NCBI RefSeq assembly: GCF_001056295.1
Contig: NZ_JVMD01000024.1
Span: forward strand, 62,001-126,000
DNA length: 64,000 nucleotides
Direction of reading: 5' to 3'
From: Corynebacterium halotolerans
GTDB taxonomy: Bacteria > Actinomycetota > Actinomycetes > Mycobacteriales > Mycobacteriaceae
The position numbers and the translations under genes are program-made. The notes under the pieces were generated by a model that was given only the letters and a program-made list of their open reading frames with translations, was not told the origin of the DNA and made no database searches. Shown piece by piece: positions 51,646 to 61,459 of this stretch (position 1 is the first letter of the stretch; every line of letters begins with the position of its first letter).

Positions 51646-52080
51646 TCACCGCTGCTTCGGCGGCGGGGACTCGTGGCGGCTGGGCCGCTCCATGTACGTC
51701 GGGCCATGGGCGACGAAACCGTGGCGGGCATAGAGCCCGTGGGCGTCCGCCGTATGGAGCATCCACCGGAAATCTGCGGCGTCGGGGTCGTTCACCGCAT
51801 GGGCGATAAGGCCACCGCCCACACCCCGGCCCCGGTGCCTGGGGAAAACGAAGACGTCGGCGATGTACCCGTAGCTGATGCCGTCCGACGAAATCCTGCC
51901 CGCCCCGAGCAATTCCCCGGTATTCGGGTCGTGCGCCGCCAACACCTTCCACGCGGATTCGAACTGCGCCCGGATCTGATCCCGCGAACGCCACCTGCCC
52001 CAGTAGACGTCGCTCCGCAGCACATCGAGAACCGAGTCCAGTTCGGCCCCGGACAGCTCGCCGTCGAATCGGATGTCCAT
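51646..52080 (-). CDS. GNAT-family N-acetyltransferase
   Basis: The 144-residue product has the GNAT acetyl-CoA-binding motif A, YGYIADVFVFPRHRGRGVGGGL (split V-[FP]-xxRGxG-x-G, residues about 70-91), then LHTADAHGLYARHGF in the C-terminal part. The acceptor is unknown. The ATG at 52080 follows GGAAAGGGAGCG. It lies 33 bases after the cardiolipin synthase stop on the same strand, so the two are probably cotranscribed. The open frame is continuous far upstream on this strand but belongs to the shadow of that gene. Confidence 0.88.
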   Translation of the reverse strand: MDIRFDGELSGAELDSVLDVLRSDVYWGRWRSRDQIRAQFESAWKVLAAHDPNTGELLGAGRISSDGISYGYIADVFVFPRHRGRGVGGGLIAHAVNDPDAADFRWMLHTADAHGLYARHGFVAHGPTYMERPSRHESPPPKQR

Positions 52081-52112
52081 CGCTCCCTTTCCGCGCCGCT
52101 CTGCAACGGCAC

Positions 52113-53594
52113 CTACACCAGCGCCGACGTCAGGCGGAACACGCTGTCCAGATACCGCTGGCCCCACGGCCGCTTCTCCCACTGCTCCGGGGTGAGCACC
52201 GACGACACGGCGCGGTACTCGTCGGCGATCTCCACCAGGCGCGGCACGATCGACCCGTTGGTGGCGATCATGGAGATCTCGTAGTTGAGGCCGAACGACC
52301 GCATGTCCATGTTCGACGACCCGAACACGGCGATGTCGTCGTCGACGACCATGAACTTCGAATGCAGGATCTTCGGCGCCGGGTAGCGGTAAATGATCAC
52401 GCCGGCGTCGAGAAGCGCCTGATAATAGGACTGCTGGGCGTGCCCGACCATGAACTGGTCGGACTTCTCGTTGACGTAGAGTTCCACGCGCACCCCCGAG
52501 TACGCGGCGGAGGTGATGGCCACGAGCATCGACTCGTCGGGCACGAAGTACGGGCTGACCACGATCAGCCGCTCGGTGGCGGCGTAGATCATGTCGTTGA
52601 ACACGCGCAGGTTCGGCATGGTCGTGTAGCCGGGCCCGGACGGGAGGATCTGCACCAGGTTGCCCCGTTCCGACGAGCTGTACGGCGCGCGTTCGAGAAC
52701 CGGTTGCTCGTCCGGCGGGTCGTATTCCTCGCTGGTCCAGTCGATGGCGAAGACGGCGTCGAGGTGCCGCGCGACGTCGCCGGACACCTCGATCATGGTG
52801 TCCACCCACTGCCGCCCGATGCGGTGGTGCTTCTTGCGCTGGTACTCGGGCTCGATCATGTTGAGCGAGCCCATGAACGCGACCTGGCCGTCGATGGTCA
52901 CGATCTTGCGGTGGTTGCGCAGGTCCAGGCGGCGGAAGGTCAGCTTCACCAGGCTGACGGGCAGCATCGGGTGCCAGGGGATGCCGTTGCGTGCGAGGCG
53001 TTTCTTCAGTTTCCGGTAGCCGCGGTACTTGTACGAGCCGATGGGGTCGATGAGCACCTTCACGGCCACTCCCCGCTCGTGGGCGCGCTCGAGCGCCCGC
53101 ACGAACCGCTCGGTGACCGAGTCGAGGGCGAAGATGTACATCTGCACGTGGACGGTGTTGCGGGCCTGGTCGATGACCTCGATCATCCGGTCGATGGTGG
53201 CCTGGTAGTCGGTGTGGATGCCGTGGTCGACGGCGGTGACCGACGGGATGCCGGTGAGCCTGCGCGACAGCCGGATGGTCGTGGCGGAATACCCGTCGAG
53301 CCGGACGCCGGCGGGCACGTCGGGCAGGTCCTTGGTTCTTTCGACGATGAGTTCGTTGGCCATCGCCTGGATGCGGTTGCGTCGCCCGGTGATCGTCTGC
53401 GAGCCGAGCAGCAGGAACAGCGGCAGCCCGATGACGGGCAGCAGCATGATCACCAGGAGCCAGGCGGTCGAAGACGACGGGCTGCGGTTCTCGGGTATGA
53501 CGCCGATGGCGATGAACTTGATCACGTAATCGACGATGAGGATTGACGCCTGCCACCACGAGATGTCGGTGAAGAAGTTCGTGAGCCAATCCAT
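52113..53594 (-). CDS. cls: Cardiolipin synthase-like phospholipase D protein
   Basis: Cardiolipin synthases condense phosphatidyl groups at the membrane. The 493-residue protein has two N-terminal membrane helices (about 15-33 and 43-64), then two phospholipase D domains with HxKxxxxD motifs: HRKIVTID at 228-235 and HSKFMVVDD at 411-419. A phosphatidyl donor other than phosphatidylglycerol, or another transfer reaction, is possible. It is transcribed divergently from the SDR gene at 53694, with a 99-bp promoter gap. Confidence 0.92.
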   Translation of the reverse strand: MDWLTNFFTDISWWQASILIVDYVIKFIAIGVIPENRSPSSSTAWLLVIMLLPVIGLPLFLLLGSQTITGRRNRIQAMANELIVERTKDLPDVPAGVRLDGYSATTIRLSRRLTGIPSVTAVDHGIHTDYQATIDRMIEVIDQARNTVHVQMYIFALDSVTERFVRALERAHERGVAVKVLIDPIGSYKYRGYRKLKKRLARNGIPWHPMLPVSLVKLTFRRLDLRNHRKIVTIDGQVAFMGSLNMIEPEYQRKKHHRIGRQWVDTMIEVSGDVARHLDAVFAIDWTSEEYDPPDEQPVLERAPYSSSERGNLVQILPSGPGYTTMPNLRVFNDMIYAATERLIVVSPYFVPDESMLVAITSAAYSGVRVELYVNEKSDQFMVGHAQQSYYQALLDAGVIIYRYPAPKILHSKFMVVDDDIAVFGSSNMDMRSFGLNYEISMIATNGSIVPRLVEIADEYRAVSSVLTPEQWEKRPWGQRYLDSVFRLTSALV

Positions 53595-53693
53595 GCGGGA
53601 AAGTCTACGTGTCCGGCGGGATCCCGCTTTTCCGAACTCGCTTGCCGACGGCTACGATGCCCCGGTTGGGGCAACACTTCGGAGAGGCGTGGA

Positions 53694-55361
53694 ATGGATC
53701 AGGGTGCGCAGGATCGCGGGACCGCGGAGGCGGCGGGCGCCGGGGATCGGATCTCCCCGGAGGATCTGGCGACGTGCCTGCGGGTGCTCGACGCCGGCGG
53801 GCGGCTCGATCCGGAGCACCCGGATTCGGTGACGCTGCAGCGCGCCGTGGGCCGGCTGTTCAAGGAGGTCAAGCGCAATCGGCGGCGCGCGGCCCGCGAT
53901 AAGCGGCTGGCCGCCGATCGGGCGGTCATCGAGGCCACGGCCACCGGCAGCGCCGACCGCATCGACGACGAGACCCTGGGGCTGGACCTCAAGCCCGCCC
54001 GGGAGCTGCCCGCCGGTTCGCTGCCGGAGACGGTCGACGGCCGCCCGGTGGATCCCTCCCGTTTCGCGGGCCGGCTGATCAAGTCGCAGAACTGCTACAT
54101 CTGCAAGAAGCCGTTCACCCTGGTCGATCGTTTCCACCATCAGCTGTGCCCGGAGTGCGCCGACGAGAACCGCCGGTGGCGCGACGCCCGCTGCGACCTC
54201 ACGGGCCGCCGGGCACTGCTGACCGGCGGTCGGGCGAAGATAGGCATGCACATCGCGCTGCGGCTGCTTCGCGACGGCGCCCACCTGACCGTCACCACCC
54301 GCTTCCCCAAGGACGCCGTGCGCCGTTTCGCCGCGCAGGAGGACTCGGCGGAGTGGCTCCACCGCCTGCGGGTCATCGGCATCGACTTGCGCGATCCGGC
54401 GCAGGTCGTGCGTCTCGCGGATGAAGTGGCGGCCGCCGGTCCGCTGGACATCCTCATCAACAACGCCGCGCAGACGGTGCGGCGCTCGGCGGGCGCGTAC
54501 TCGGGGCTCGTCGACGGGGAGGCCGCGCCGTTGGACGCGCAGCTGAGCGAGTCCGTCGATTGGGTCAGCCTCGGCTCGACCACGGCCATCCACCCCGGCC
54601 AGCTCACCGGGGCCGCCGGCGCCGCGATCTCCGGCGGGCTGCCCGGGGCCGTCTCCCCCGGTTCCACCGGTTCGCCCGATGCCGTGGATGGCGCGCCGTC
54701 GCCGGACAAGCCGGCCGGCGCCCTCTCCCCCGACGATGCCGCGCATTCCATCCGCACCGACTCCGCCGCCGCGGACGCGCTCGTGTCCGCCGCGCTGACC
54801 GGCGGTTCGGCGTCGCTGGAGCGGGTCGCCGAGGGCACCGCCGTCGACGCCGGCGGCCTCATCCCCGACCTCGTCGCCCACAATTCGTGGGTGGCCACCG
54901 TCGGCCAGGTCGACCCCGTAGAGCTGCTCGAGGTGCAGCTGTGCAACTCCGTCGCGCCGTTCATCCTGGTCAACAGGCTCCGCCCGGCCATGGAGGCGTC
55001 GACGTTCCCGCGCAAGTACGTGGTCAACGTCTCCGCCATGGAAGGCGTCTTCGGCCGCGGCTACAAGGGCCCCGGACATCCCCACACCAACATGGCGAAG
55101 GCCGCTCTGAACATGTTGACCAGGACGTCGTCAAGCGAACTGCGCGAACACGGGATCCTCATGACCGCCGTGGACACCGGCTGGATCACCGACGAGCGCC
55201 CGCACGTGACCAAGGAGCGGCTGGCCAAGGAAGGGTTCCACGCTCCGCTGGATCTCATCGACGGAGCCGCGCGGGTCTACCACCCCATCGTCGCCGGCGA
55301 GACCGGCGGCCCGGAGTACTCGGGCGTCTTCCTCAAGGATTACGAACCGTCGAACTGGTAG
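53694..55361 (+). CDS. Zinc-ribbon SDR-family oxidoreductase-like protein
   Basis: The 555-residue protein combines an N-terminal helical region (about 20-100, rich in Arg and Lys) with a possible zinc site (Cys134, Cys137, Cys152, Cys155). A Rossmann domain follows, with NAD(P) motif TGGRAKIG (177-184) and NNAA (256-259). A low-complexity insert (about 295-370) interrupts the fold. In the catalytic segment, HPHTNMAKAAL, the Lys is Lys469 but the expected Tyr four residues earlier is Thr465, so ordinary SDR chemistry is doubtful. I know this HTNMAK variant only as a family feature. The ATG follows GGAGAGGCGTGGA. It converges with the Hsp70/RCC1 gene after 13 bases. Confidence 0.85.
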   Translation: MDQGAQDRGTAEAAGAGDRISPEDLATCLRVLDAGGRLDPEHPDSVTLQRAVGRLFKEVKRNRRRAARDKRLAADRAVIEATATGSADRIDDETLGLDLKPARELPAGSLPETVDGRPVDPSRFAGRLIKSQNCYICKKPFTLVDRFHHQLCPECADENRRWRDARCDLTGRRALLTGGRAKIGMHIALRLLRDGAHLTVTTRFPKDAVRRFAAQEDSAEWLHRLRVIGIDLRDPAQVVRLADEVAAAGPLDILINNAAQTVRRSAGAYSGLVDGEAAPLDAQLSESVDWVSLGSTTAIHPGQLTGAAGAAISGGLPGAVSPGSTGSPDAVDGAPSPDKPAGALSPDDAAHSIRTDSAAADALVSAALTGGSASLERVAEGTAVDAGGLIPDLVAHNSWVATVGQVDPVELLEVQLCNSVAPFILVNRLRPAMEASTFPRKYVVNVSAMEGVFGRGYKGPGHPHTNMAKAALNMLTRTSSSELREHGILMTAVDTGWITDERPHVTKERLAKEGFHAPLDLIDGAARVYHPIVAGETGGPEYSGVFLKDYEPSNW

Positions 55362-55374
55362 GCCGCGTCCGCGG

Positions 55375-57786
55375 TCAGCCGGCGCGCGAGCCCGCCGGCC
55401 GCGTGGGCGTGGGGTTGTCCCGCCCTCGGCTGCCCCCGCCGTCGACCCCGTGGAAGCCGTTGCCCCACGTGAACACCGCGCCGTCGACGGTCAGGCAGGC
55501 CGTGTAGCCGTCGCCGCCGCCCGCATCCGCGACGAGCGCGCCGCCGGGCATGACCACGGGCCGGGGCACCGACGTGAAGCTGCGGTTGGCGCCCGGGAAC
55601 CCGAGCTGTCCATGGTTGTTGGAGCCCCAGACGAACAGCGCACCGTCGGCGAGCACCGCGCCCGCGTGACCGTGGCCGGCGAAGATGCGCACGGCCGGCC
55701 CCGGCAGCCCGACCCGTCCCGCGCCCGACCGCGTCGCCGGACCGCCGAGGCCCAACTGCCCGCGGTCGTTGCGGCCCCAGGACCACACCCCGCCGTCGGC
55801 GTCGAGGGCCAGCGTGATGTCCTTGCCGGCGACGATGCCCGTGAACGCCACCGCAGTGGGCAGCCGCATCGGGTGAAGCGAACCGAGGCCCGGCGTGCCG
55901 CTGATCTGCCCGCGGTTGTCGTTGCCCCACCCCCACAGATCGCCGTTTTCGTCGAGGGCCAGGGAGTGGTTGCGCCCGGCCGCGACCCCGACGATGTCGC
56001 AGACGGTGTGCGTCACCGGTCGGGGCACCTGCGGGGCGAGGTCCAGTGCGTCCATGTAGCCGAGCCGCCCGCCCATGGGCGCGCCCCACGCCAGCACGTG
56101 CCCGTCTTCGGTGACGGCCAGCGAATGGGACGTCCCGCAGCTGACGGCGGTGACCGGCGCGGGAATGACCGGCCGCACCGGAGCGTCCTTCGGGATGGGG
56201 GACCTCTCCACGCCGATCTGGTTCATGTCGCAGGAGCCCCACGCGATCATCCGCCCCCGGGCGTCGACGACGACGGTGAACGACGCGCCCGACGCCCCCG
56301 ATTGCACGGGGCCGACGACGCCGTGGACCGGTTGCGGGGCGCGTGGCTTGCCCCCGAAATACAGGCGCGGCAGGTCGCCCCACTGCCACATCGTGCCGTC
56401 GGCAGCCTCCGCGGCGATGTGCGTCGTGCCCGGCCAGATCTTCGAGAATCGAGCGGGCATCTCGATGGCCCCATACGGCGACGCCGCCCCCGTGCCCCGC
56501 ACCGGCGGGCGATGGCCCACCGCACCCGCGAAGGGCGAAGCGGGGCGCGGCCGGTCGATTGCGGCGCCCCGGAACACCGGTGCGGTGGGCGGGGCCGTCG
56601 TCCCGGGCGCCTGCGGCGCCTCCTGCGTCATGGGATGCGCCGGCGGCGGCGTGGCCCGTGCATCGCCGGGCGTGGCTTCGGGCTTTGCGACGGGCCGCCG
56701 CGGAACCTCGTCCATCGCCGCGATCTCGGCGAGGACCGCGTCATCTGCGAGGAGCGCTCCATCGGCCGCCGCCGTGAGCGGTTCGTGGGCCAGGGTCAGG
56801 CGGCCGACCGGTGCGAGGGCGGCGGGCAGCGTCGGCAGCGATGCACCGCCGCCGATGATGAAGCATCCGATCGACCCATCGGCGGGCAGCCCCGCGGCCG
56901 TCAGCGTCGCCGACGCCAGGGCGCGGGCCCGTGCCGACCAGTCCGCGAGGATGCGAGTGAGGTCGCCGCGGGTGATGCGCACCGTTCCGTGACCGGTGAG
57001 CGTGGTCACCGCGATGTCGGTTTCCGGGAACCGCGACAGCTCCTCCTTGGCCCGGCGCACCTCCTGGTGCAGCGCCGCGAGCAGCGTGCGGTTGGTTTCC
57101 GCGCGCAGGGCCGACGCCAAACCGGGATTGTCCCGCTCCAGGGCCGCGCCCAGCCACGCCATGATCCGCGCGTCGACGTCATCGCCGCCGAGCGAGCGGT
57201 CGGAGCGGTCGGCCACGATCTCCGGCGCGCCGGATTCCGTGCCCCGCAGGACGGTGACCTCCATCGAACTGCCGCCCGCGTCAATGACGACGCCCGTGCT
57301 CCCCGGCGGCAGCCCCTGTCCGCCCGTGGCGTGCAGCACCGCGGCCACCGGCTCCGGGATCAGGAACGGCTCGGGCAGCCCCAGCGACGTCGCCGCCATG
57401 GTCATCGGTTTCCGCAGACGCCCGGACGCGCCCAGCGGCACCACGCACGCGATCTGTTCCGGCGGTTCCGGGTCGATGTCCTGCGCGTGCCCCAAAACCA
57501 GCGACAGCACCGGCATGATCAGCTCCGCCGGATCCCGGTCGACTCCCCCGTAGCGCAGCCGGCCGTCCAGCACGGCCGTCAGCGGCGAACCGGCGAAGGA
57601 GGTCGGATCCCCCGCCCCCGCCGCCACCGCCGCCCGGCCGGCGCAGGCGCCCTTCCCCTCGAAGCACACCGCCGCGGGAACCGACGGCGAGCCGTCGAAA
57701 AGCACCGTCGACCTGCCGCCGTGCGCATTGCGGTGGCGCGCGGTCACCGTCGTCGCGCCGATGTCCAGCGCCAGCCGCCGGGTCAT
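55375..57786 (-). CDS. Fusion of an Hsp70-like ATPase and an RCC1 beta-propeller
   Basis: The 803-residue protein starts with an actin/Hsp70-like ATPase region: RLALDIGATTV near 4-14, VVIDAGGSSMEVTVLRG near 175-191, and FIIGGGASLP near 320, all phosphate- or adenosine-loop motifs. A Pro/Ala linker (about 385-465) follows. About seven RCC1-type repeats come next, such as SHSLAVTEDGHVLAWG, NHSLALDENGDLWGWG and ITLALDADGGVWSWG, predicted to close a seven-bladed propeller. I know of no function for this pairing. It begins 7 bases after meaB, so cotranscription with mutA-mutB-meaB is likely, though a separate function is possible. Confidence 0.85.
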   Translation of the reverse strand: MTRRLALDIGATTVTARHRNAHGGRSTVLFDGSPSVPAAVCFEGKGACAGRAAVAAGAGDPTSFAGSPLTAVLDGRLRYGGVDRDPAELIMPVLSLVLGHAQDIDPEPPEQIACVVPLGASGRLRKPMTMAATSLGLPEPFLIPEPVAAVLHATGGQGLPPGSTGVVIDAGGSSMEVTVLRGTESGAPEIVADRSDRSLGGDDVDARIMAWLGAALERDNPGLASALRAETNRTLLAALHQEVRRAKEELSRFPETDIAVTTLTGHGTVRITRGDLTRILADWSARARALASATLTAAGLPADGSIGCFIIGGGASLPTLPAALAPVGRLTLAHEPLTAAADGALLADDAVLAEIAAMDEVPRRPVAKPEATPGDARATPPPAHPMTQEAPQAPGTTAPPTAPVFRGAAIDRPRPASPFAGAVGHRPPVRGTGAASPYGAIEMPARFSKIWPGTTHIAAEAADGTMWQWGDLPRLYFGGKPRAPQPVHGVVGPVQSGASGASFTVVVDARGRMIAWGSCDMNQIGVERSPIPKDAPVRPVIPAPVTAVSCGTSHSLAVTEDGHVLAWGAPMGGRLGYMDALDLAPQVPRPVTHTVCDIVGVAAGRNHSLALDENGDLWGWGNDNRGQISGTPGLGSLHPMRLPTAVAFTGIVAGKDITLALDADGGVWSWGRNDRGQLGLGGPATRSGAGRVGLPGPAVRIFAGHGHAGAVLADGALFVWGSNNHGQLGFPGANRSFTSVPRPVVMPGGALVADAGGGDGYTACLTVDGAVFTWGNGFHGVDGGGSRGRDNPTPTRPAGSRAG

Positions 57787-57793
57787 GGCGCGC

Positions 57794-58915
57794 CTACTTC
57801 CCCGCGTCGACGTCGCGCGACGTGCCGGGGCGGCCGCCGTCGAAGGCCTCGATGATCCGCTCCGCGCCCAGCGTCGGGGTGATCTGCCCGTCGCGCAGCT
57901 GCGATTCGACCAGGTCCTGCGCCTCGCGCACCGCCTCATCGTCGGCGAGGCGCTGCAGCAGCGTCTCGTGGACCATCGACCACATCCACTTGACCTGCTG
58001 GTCGGAGCGGTTGCGCGAGAACAGGCCGGCCTCGATCATCGTCTCGCGGTGCTTCTCGATCGCCGCCCAGAACTTCTCGATGCCGTCGTTTTCCAGCGCC
58101 GACATGGTCAGCACCGGCGGGGTCCAGATGGCGTCCTTGGCGCGGACCATCTTCATGGCGGTGGACAGGTCCCGGGCGGCGCGCTTGGCCGGCTTCAGAT
58201 TCGCCCCGTCGGCCTTGTTGATGGAGATGACGTCCGCCATCTCCAGCACGCCCTTCTTGATGCCCTGCAGCTGATCGCCCGCGCCGGCCAGCGCCAGGAA
58301 CGCGAAGCAGTCGACCATCTGGGCCACCGCGACCTCGGACTGGCCCACGCCGACGGTTTCGACGATGACGACGTCGAAGCCCGCGGCCTCCAGCACCACC
58401 ATCGACTCGCGGGTCGCCTTGGCCACGCCGCCGAGGGTGCCCGCCGACGGCGACGGGCGGATGAACGCCTCGTCGGCCGCCGACAGCTTGGCCATGCGGG
58501 TCTTGTCGCCCAGGATCGACCCGCCCGTCTTCGTCGACGACGGGTCGATGGCCAGCACCGCGACCTTGTGGCCCTTTTCGATGAGGTGCATGCCCAGCGT
58601 CTCGATCGTCGTGGACTTGCCCACGCCCGGCACGCCGGTCAGGCCCACGCGCATCGCGTCACCGGAGAACGGCAGGAGCTTGACCAGCAGTTCCTGCGCC
58701 AGCACCCGGTGGGCGGGCGCGGTGGATTCGAGCAGGGTGATGGCCCGCGCGAGGGTGGTCCGGTTGCCGGCGCGCACGCCGTCGAAAAGCTCGTCGACGT
58801 CGATGCGGCGCCGCGCCCTGCGCACCTTTTCCGGCGCCACCGCGGTGCGGCCCTCCACCACCGTGCCGGCGGTGGTGTTGAGCGTGCCAAGGTTGTCCTC
58901 GAGAAAGCCCGTCAT
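57794..58915 (-). CDS. meaB: Methylmalonyl-CoA mutase-associated GTPase MeaB
   Basis: MeaB is the G3E-type P-loop GTPase that loads and protects the cobalamin cofactor of methylmalonyl-CoA mutase. The 373-residue protein has Walker A GVPGVGKST (94-102), DPSSTKTGGSILGDKTRM as the switch region, ETVGVGQSE and NKADG for guanine recognition. It was once annotated as ArgK. It starts behind AAGGGGAC. A 262-base gap separates it from mutB, and that gap holds inverted repeats. It is followed after 7 bases by the Hsp70/RCC1 fusion gene. Confidence 0.96.
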   Translation of the reverse strand: MTGFLEDNLGTLNTTAGTVVEGRTAVAPEKVRRARRRIDVDELFDGVRAGNRTTLARAITLLESTAPAHRVLAQELLVKLLPFSGDAMRVGLTGVPGVGKSTTIETLGMHLIEKGHKVAVLAIDPSSTKTGGSILGDKTRMAKLSAADEAFIRPSPSAGTLGGVAKATRESMVVLEAAGFDVVIVETVGVGQSEVAVAQMVDCFAFLALAGAGDQLQGIKKGVLEMADVISINKADGANLKPAKRAARDLSTAMKMVRAKDAIWTPPVLTMSALENDGIEKFWAAIEKHRETMIEAGLFSRNRSDQQVKWMWSMVHETLLQRLADDEAVREAQDLVESQLRDGQITPTLGAERIIEAFDGGRPGTSRDVDAGK

Positions 58916-58987
58916 GTCCCCTTCTTAGACCGAAATCGATGCGAAGCTCCGGGCCCTGCCGGGCTCGGGTCATCCACCTGCGACAAC

Positions 58988-59034
58988 GGCCACCGGCACC
59001 CTTCCCACGAATCGCGGGAGGGTCACCGGTGGCC
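58988..59034. other. Inverted repeat in the mutB-meaB gap
   Basis: GGCCACCGG (58988-58996) pairs with CCGGTGGCC (59026-59034), with inner CACCCT and AGGGTC able to extend it. A second small hairpin (GGTGCCG-TGG-CGGCACC, about 59080) lies nearer mutB. They may tune readthrough from mutB into meaB. No promoter was recognised. Confidence 0.4.
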
Positions 59035-59177
59035 GGCGTCGCACGCGGACGCGGTACGCGGGACGGGCCGGGGGCCGCGGGTGCCGTGGCGGCACCCCGG
59101 GCCCGGCTCGCGCACGCGCTTTGGCCGCGCGCGGGCGGCGGTCGCTTTCCGACGGCCACCGCCCGGGCGAGCGCCGT

Positions 59178-61451
59178 CTACTCCTCGGCGTCCTCGACGC
59201 CGCCGTAGGCGCCCTCGGCATCGCCGGCGTCGACGTCCTCGGCGGAGCCGGACTTCAGCTCCAGGCCGAGATCGGCGGCCAGCTTGCCGATCATGTCGAT
59301 CGCCGCGTCGGCGATGACGGTGCCCGGCGGGTAGATCGCCGCGGCGCCGGCGTCGTAGAGCTCCTGGAAGTCGCCCGGCGGGATGACGCCGCCGACGACG
59401 ACCATGATGTCCTCGCGGCCCAGCTTGGCCAGCTCGGCGCGCAGCTCCGGCACCAGGGTCAGGTGGCCGGCGGCCAGCGAGGACACGCCCACGACGTGGA
59501 CGTCGGCGTCGACCGCGGACTTGGCGGCCTCCTCCGGCGTCTGGAACAGCGGTCCCACGTCGACGTCCATGCCCAGGTCGGCGTACGCGGAGGCCACGAC
59601 CTTCTGGCCGCGGTCGTGGCCGTCCTGGCCCATCTTCGCCAGGAAGATGCGCGGGCGGCGGCCTTCCTCGGCCTCGAACTCGTCGGCCATCGCGATGGCC
59701 TTCGCGACGTTGGACACGGTGCCCTCCTTGCCCACCTCGTCCTTGTACACGCCGGACAGCGTGCGGATCTCGGCCTGGTGGCGGCCGAAGACCTCCTCCA
59801 TGGCGTCGGAGATCTCGCCGATGGAGGCCATGGCGCGGGCGCAGTCCACGGCCAGCTTCAGCAGGTTCTTGTCCAGGTCGCCCGGCTCGCCGGGGTTGCG
59901 GCACGCCTCGGTGAGGGCGCGCAGCGCGGCCTGGGTCTTCTCCTCGTCGCGCTCGGCGCGCAGGCGCTGGAGCTTCTCGTTCTGCTCCTGGCGGACGCGG
60001 GAGTTTTCGACCTTGAGGACCTCGATCTCCTCGTCCTCTTCGACCTGGTACTTGTTGACGCCGATGAGCGCCTGCCGGCCGGAGTCGATGCGGGCCTGGG
60101 TGCGGGCCGCGGACTCCTCGATGCGCAGCTTCGGGATGCCCTCGACGGTGGCCTCGGCCATGCCTCCGGCCTCCTCGACCTCCTCGATGTGCTGGCGCGC
60201 GCGCTTGACCAGCTCGTTGGTCAGCCACTCGATGTAGTACGAGCCGGCCCACGGGTCGACCGGGCGGACCGTGTTCGACTCCTGCTGCAGCAGCAGCTGG
60301 GTGTTTCGGGCGATGCGGGCCGAGAAGTCGGTCGGCAGGGCCAGGGCCTCGTCCAGCGCGTTGGTGTGCAGCGACTGGGTGTGGCCCTGGGTCGCCGCCA
60401 TCGCCTCGATCGCGGTGCGCGCCACGTTGTTGTAGACGTCCTGGGCGGTCAGCGACCAGCCGGAGGTCTGCGAGTGGGTGCGCAGCGACCGGGACTTCGG
60501 GCTCTTCGGGTCGAACTTGTTCACCAGTTCGGCCCACAGGATGCGGCCGGCGCGCAGCTTGGCGATCTCCGTGAAGGTGTTCATGGAGATGCCCCAGAAG
60601 AACGACAGGCGCGGGGCGAACTTGTCGATGTCCAGGCCAGCGTCCAGGCCGGCGCGGATGTACTCGACGCCGTCGGCCAGCGTGTACGCCAGCTCCAGGT
60701 CGGCCGTCGCGCCGGCTTCCTGGATGTGGTAGCCGGAGATGGAGATCGAGTTGAACTTCGGCATCTTCAGCGAGGTGTACTCGAAGATGGAAGAGATGAT
60801 CCGCATCGACGGCTTCGGCGGGTAGATGTACGTGTTGCGGACCATGAACTCCTTGAGGATGTCGTTCTGCACGGTGCCGCGCAGCTCCTCCGGGGGCACG
60901 CCCTGCTCCTCGGCGGCGACGATGTACATCGCCATCACCGGCAGGATCGCGCCGTTCATGGTCATGGACACGGACACGCCGCCGAGGTCGATGCTGTCGA
61001 ACAGCTGGCGCATGTCGTAGATCGAGTCGATGGCCACGCCGGCCATGCCGACGTCGCCGGTGACGCGCGGGTTGTCCGAGTCGTAGCCGCGGTGCGTGGC
61101 CAGGTCGAATGCGACCGACAGGCCCTTCTGGCCGGCCGCGAGGTTGCGGCGGTAGAACGCGTTGGACTCGGCGGCGGTGGAGAAGCCCGCGTACTGGCGG
61201 ATCGTCCACGGCTGGTTGGTGTACATGGTCGGGTACGGCCCGCGCATGAACGGGGCCAGGCCCGGGAACGAGTCCACGGGGTGGCCCTCGGCGGCCGCGG
61301 CCTCGCGATCGGCGCGGTCGTAGACGCGCTTGACGTCGATGCCCTCGGGGATGGTCCAGGTCTCGGTTGCGGCGCCGGACTGCCCGTCGGCGGCCGGGGC
61401 GGCGTCCTCGCCGGTCCGCGGCACGTCCGCGAAACTGGGGATGGTGGTCAT
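59178..61451 (-). CDS. mutB: Methylmalonyl-CoA mutase large subunit MutB
   Basis: MutB is the B12-binding catalytic subunit that interconverts methylmalonyl-CoA and succinyl-CoA. The 757-residue protein has the TIM-barrel substrate domain ([20 protein letters not shown] near 75-94, [20 protein letters not shown] near 240) and the C-terminal cobalamin domain with [11 protein letters not shown] (axial His in DxHxxG, near 603) and SSLAAGHL. The C-terminus is an acidic tail ([13 protein letters not shown]). It follows mutA closely. The ATG at 61451 was chosen. A GTG at 61463 would overlap the mutA stop and is an alternative. Confidence 0.96.
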   Translation of the reverse strand: MTTIPSFADVPRTGEDAAPAADGQSGAATETWTIPEGIDVKRVYDRADREAAAAEGHPVDSFPGLAPFMRGPYPTMYTNQPWTIRQYAGFSTAAESNAFYRRNLAAGQKGLSVAFDLATHRGYDSDNPRVTGDVGMAGVAIDSIYDMRQLFDSIDLGGVSVSMTMNGAILPVMAMYIVAAEEQGVPPEELRGTVQNDILKEFMVRNTYIYPPKPSMRIISSIFEYTSLKMPKFNSISISGYHIQEAGATADLELAYTLADGVEYIRAGLDAGLDIDKFAPRLSFFWGISMNTFTEIAKLRAGRILWAELVNKFDPKSPKSRSLRTHSQTSGWSLTAQDVYNNVARTAIEAMAATQGHTQSLHTNALDEALALPTDFSARIARNTQLLLQQESNTVRPVDPWAGSYYIEWLTNELVKRARQHIEEVEEAGGMAEATVEGIPKLRIEESAARTQARIDSGRQALIGVNKYQVEEDEEIEVLKVENSRVRQEQNEKLQRLRAERDEEKTQAALRALTEACRNPGEPGDLDKNLLKLAVDCARAMASIGEISDAMEEVFGRHQAEIRTLSGVYKDEVGKEGTVSNVAKAIAMADEFEAEEGRRPRIFLAKMGQDGHDRGQKVVASAYADLGMDVDVGPLFQTPEEAAKSAVDADVHVVGVSSLAAGHLTLVPELRAELAKLGREDIMVVVGGVIPPGDFQELYDAGAAAIYPPGTVIADAAIDMIGKLAADLGLELKSGSAEDVDAGDAEGAYGGVEDAEE

Positions 61452-61459
61452 TGGTCCGT

